From: Thermoplasmata archaeon
Lineage (GTDB): Archaea > Thermoplasmatota > Thermoplasmata > Thermoplasmatales > Thermoplasmataceae
Assembly: GCA_021835025.1 (NCBI GenBank)
Contig: JAKBQY010000059.1
Coordinates: 44,036 to 108,035, forward strand
Length of the DNA: 64,000 nt
Reading direction: 5' to 3'
Positions 62,750-64,000 of this stretch are shown one piece after another. Each line of letters starts with the position of its first letter. Within the stretch, counting starts at the first letter, position 1. Both the position numbers and the translations under genes were made by a program. The notes below the pieces were generated by a model that had not been told where the DNA came from, searched no databases, and was given only the letters and a program-made list of their open reading frames with translations.

Positions 62750-64000
62750 ATATCCTGCCCTATATTTATTTCAGAAACTTTATTTTTCAAAACGCTTGAA
62801 ATTATGGTTTTCAAATCTCCAGTTTCAATACCGAATTTTGAAACCATTGTTGCACCAAAATTATTGTCCACATATAATGTATTTATTTCATTTTCATTAA
62901 CAGGACCATCCATTGTTATTTTTATATTGTTTGTTATTATGGTATCATCAGTTATGCTGTGTATCATATCCAATTGTTTCAAAAGTTGTTGTACCCATAT
63001 AATTGGATCATGGGAAATAAGTGATGAAACAAGAAATTCCTTTAAGCCATCAACAATTGAAAAGTTTATTCTTAATTTGTTTATAATTCTCTGTATTCCA
63101 TAATTGTTAAAAACATAGCAATCATTACCGTATTCCCTATCGGATAAATTTATATTTTTAACTGACAGGTAATTTAACTGTGTCTCATAATCAATATTAT
63201 TTTTATCCAGAATATTTTTTGCTAAATTTAAGACATCTATATTGTCGTTATTATAATATGATGATAAATTAACTGTTTCCAATTTCGGGGAATATTTATT
63301 TATTATATTATTATGTTTAGTTAAAAATAATAGTTTGGTTTTCCATGGCTCAAAGGATTCAATCAGAGAATCTATAAAGAGATTTAATAATCTATTTCCA
63401 TTATTTGATTCCACCAATTTTCCTGCTATATCATAAAAATCATATATTAAAAGAATATTTGATGAATTATCGATAACATTACCCATAAAATTAACTATCT
63501 CTGATGTGATTAAATTTGCCATCCTGTTTACATCACGAAAATCAGATATTTTTATACTGTCAGCAATATTTTGTGAAAGTACAAAGGCAAATACATTTCT
63601 ATTATATGAATCAAAAGACAATGTTCTGTAGTTCTCATTATTGTTGAAAACTATTATTTTTTTATTGAAATCATTTTCACTGGAAATGTAGTCTATAACT
63701 TTATGCAAGTGAATATCTCTTATAATTAGAAGCATGGAATTGTGTGAAGTCATTAATTCCTTTATAGAATTCTCCAATTTGTTTTTAAAAAGAATTATGC
63801 CCTCATTTTCAAGATATTTATCGACGGATTTCTCTGTTTCTAACAATATTCGTTTTCCATTTTCATGGGAGAATCTTGATAACAGATCATTATACCCTAT
63901 TTTTTGGGCAAAAACATCATCAAAAGCCTTAAAATCACTGCGCACTAATGAAAAAACTATCTTTTTTGATATTTTTTCAGGGATATCACTATATGTTATC
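62746..64000 (-). CDS. Large hypothetical protein, 5' part beyond the window (paralog of 59201-61141)
   Basis: The frame is open to the right edge: upstream of the GTG at 63945 it continues as ITYSDIPEKISKKIVFSLV with no stop, so the true start is outside the window. The 399 visible C-terminal residues share the order of motifs with 59201-61141: SMLLIIRDIHLHKVIDYIS, IYDFYDIAGKLVESNNG, WKTKLLFLTKHNNIIN, GNDCYVFNNYGIQRI, INFSIVDGLKEFLVSSL, WVQQLLKQLDMI, YVDNNFGATM. Its stop overlaps the GT2 start by 4 nt (ATGA). Paralogs on both sides of a glycosyltransferase suggest a dedicated regulator or assembly partner. No recognised domain. Confidence 0.7.
   Translation of the reverse strand, partial: ITYSDIPEKISKKIVFSLVRSDFKAFDDVFAQKIGYNDLLSRFSHENGKRILLETEKSVDKYLENEGIILFKNKLENSIKELMTSHNSMLLIIRDIHLHKVIDYISSENDFNKKIIVFNNNENYRTLSFDSYNRNVFAFVLSQNIADSIKISDFRDVNRMANLITSEIVNFMGNVIDNSSNILLIYDFYDIAGKLVESNNGNRLLNLFIDSLIESFEPWKTKLLFLTKHNNIINKYSPKLETVNLSSYYNNDNIDVLNLAKNILDKNNIDYETQLNYLSVKNINLSDREYGNDCYVFNNYGIQRIINKLRINFSIVDGLKEFLVSSLISHDPIIWVQQLLKQLDMIHSITDDTIITNNIKITMDGPVNENEINTLYVDNNFGATMVSKFGIETGDLKTIISSVLKNKVSEINIGQDI

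Noticed and set aside
1-64000. CRISPR arrays, rRNA or tRNA genes
   Set aside because: No regularly spaced repeats were seen and no tRNA-like T-arm/acceptor combination was found on reading both strands by eye; a covariance scan could still find one.

Overview
The window is AT-rich archaeal DNA, most like a thermoacidophilic Thermoplasmatales genome (Picrophilus/Ferroplasma/Acidiplasma type). The evidence is the archaeal bacterio-opsin-activator-like HTH regulators, TATA boxes about 25 nt upstream of start codons (leaderless transcripts), an archaeal KDG-aldolase, TreS, heavy use of ATA/AGA/AGG codons, and many transporters without lipoprotein or Sec-rich periplasmic partners. The genus is inferred, not proven. 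I found no tRNA, rRNA or CRISPR array.

Layout. 1-7400: tail of an HTH regulator, then a tight four-gene operon glgB-glgE-treS-mak, a complete trehalose-to-alpha-glucan (GlgE) pathway. 7550-9924 (minus): zinc-ribbon protein, a 59-aa protein, a degenerate metallo-beta-lactamase-fold protein and an L-rhamnonate-dehydratase-like enzyme. 9995-13400: transposon graveyard plus a winged-helix/unknown gene pair. 13430-17599: two MFS permeases and a sulfatase-like hydrolase. 17600-19826: relic of a plasmid/virus primase-helicase. 19992-23389: L-rhamnose-1-dehydrogenase-like SDR, regulator and MFS sugar permease. 23392-32513: HAD phosphatase, 3-hydroxyacyl-CoA dehydrogenase, phosphodiesterase-like protein, MFS permease, FAD oxidoreductase, HxlR regulator, HtrA-like protease, DUF4143 ATPase. 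33097-43864: amino-acid permease/aminotransferase/epimerase operon, second permease, PLP decarboxylase, enoyl-CoA hydratase, peroxiredoxin, acyl-CoA synthetase, cupin. 43900-47110: relic group II intron reverse transcriptase, a frameshifted secreted-protein operon, and a relic IS3-like transposase. 47215-52793: histidine operon hisZ-G-D-B-H-A-F-IE, lacking hisC, with a leader ORF. 53101-59026: two unknown proteins, KDG aldolase, molybdenum-cofactor genes (mocA-like, moaC, moaB), a nitrilase-family hydrolase, a methyltransferase. 59201-64000: a membrane glycosyltransferase between two paralogous large unknown proteins.

How it works together. The first operon turns trehalose or maltose into maltose-1-phosphate and branched glucan. 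The SDR, dehydratase, MFS permease and KDG-type aldolase are compatible with non-phosphorylative deoxysugar oxidation. The middle block handles amino-acid uptake and acyl-CoA chemistry.

Most interesting: three dispersed copies of a 230-270 bp element that pairs a left-end hairpin with the 3' end of tnpB and its right-end (omegaRNA-like) hairpin, two of them exactly 270 bp, with an empty site that can be reconstructed for one; and the glycosyltransferase/paralog locus at the right edge, a candidate undescribed surface-polysaccharide system.
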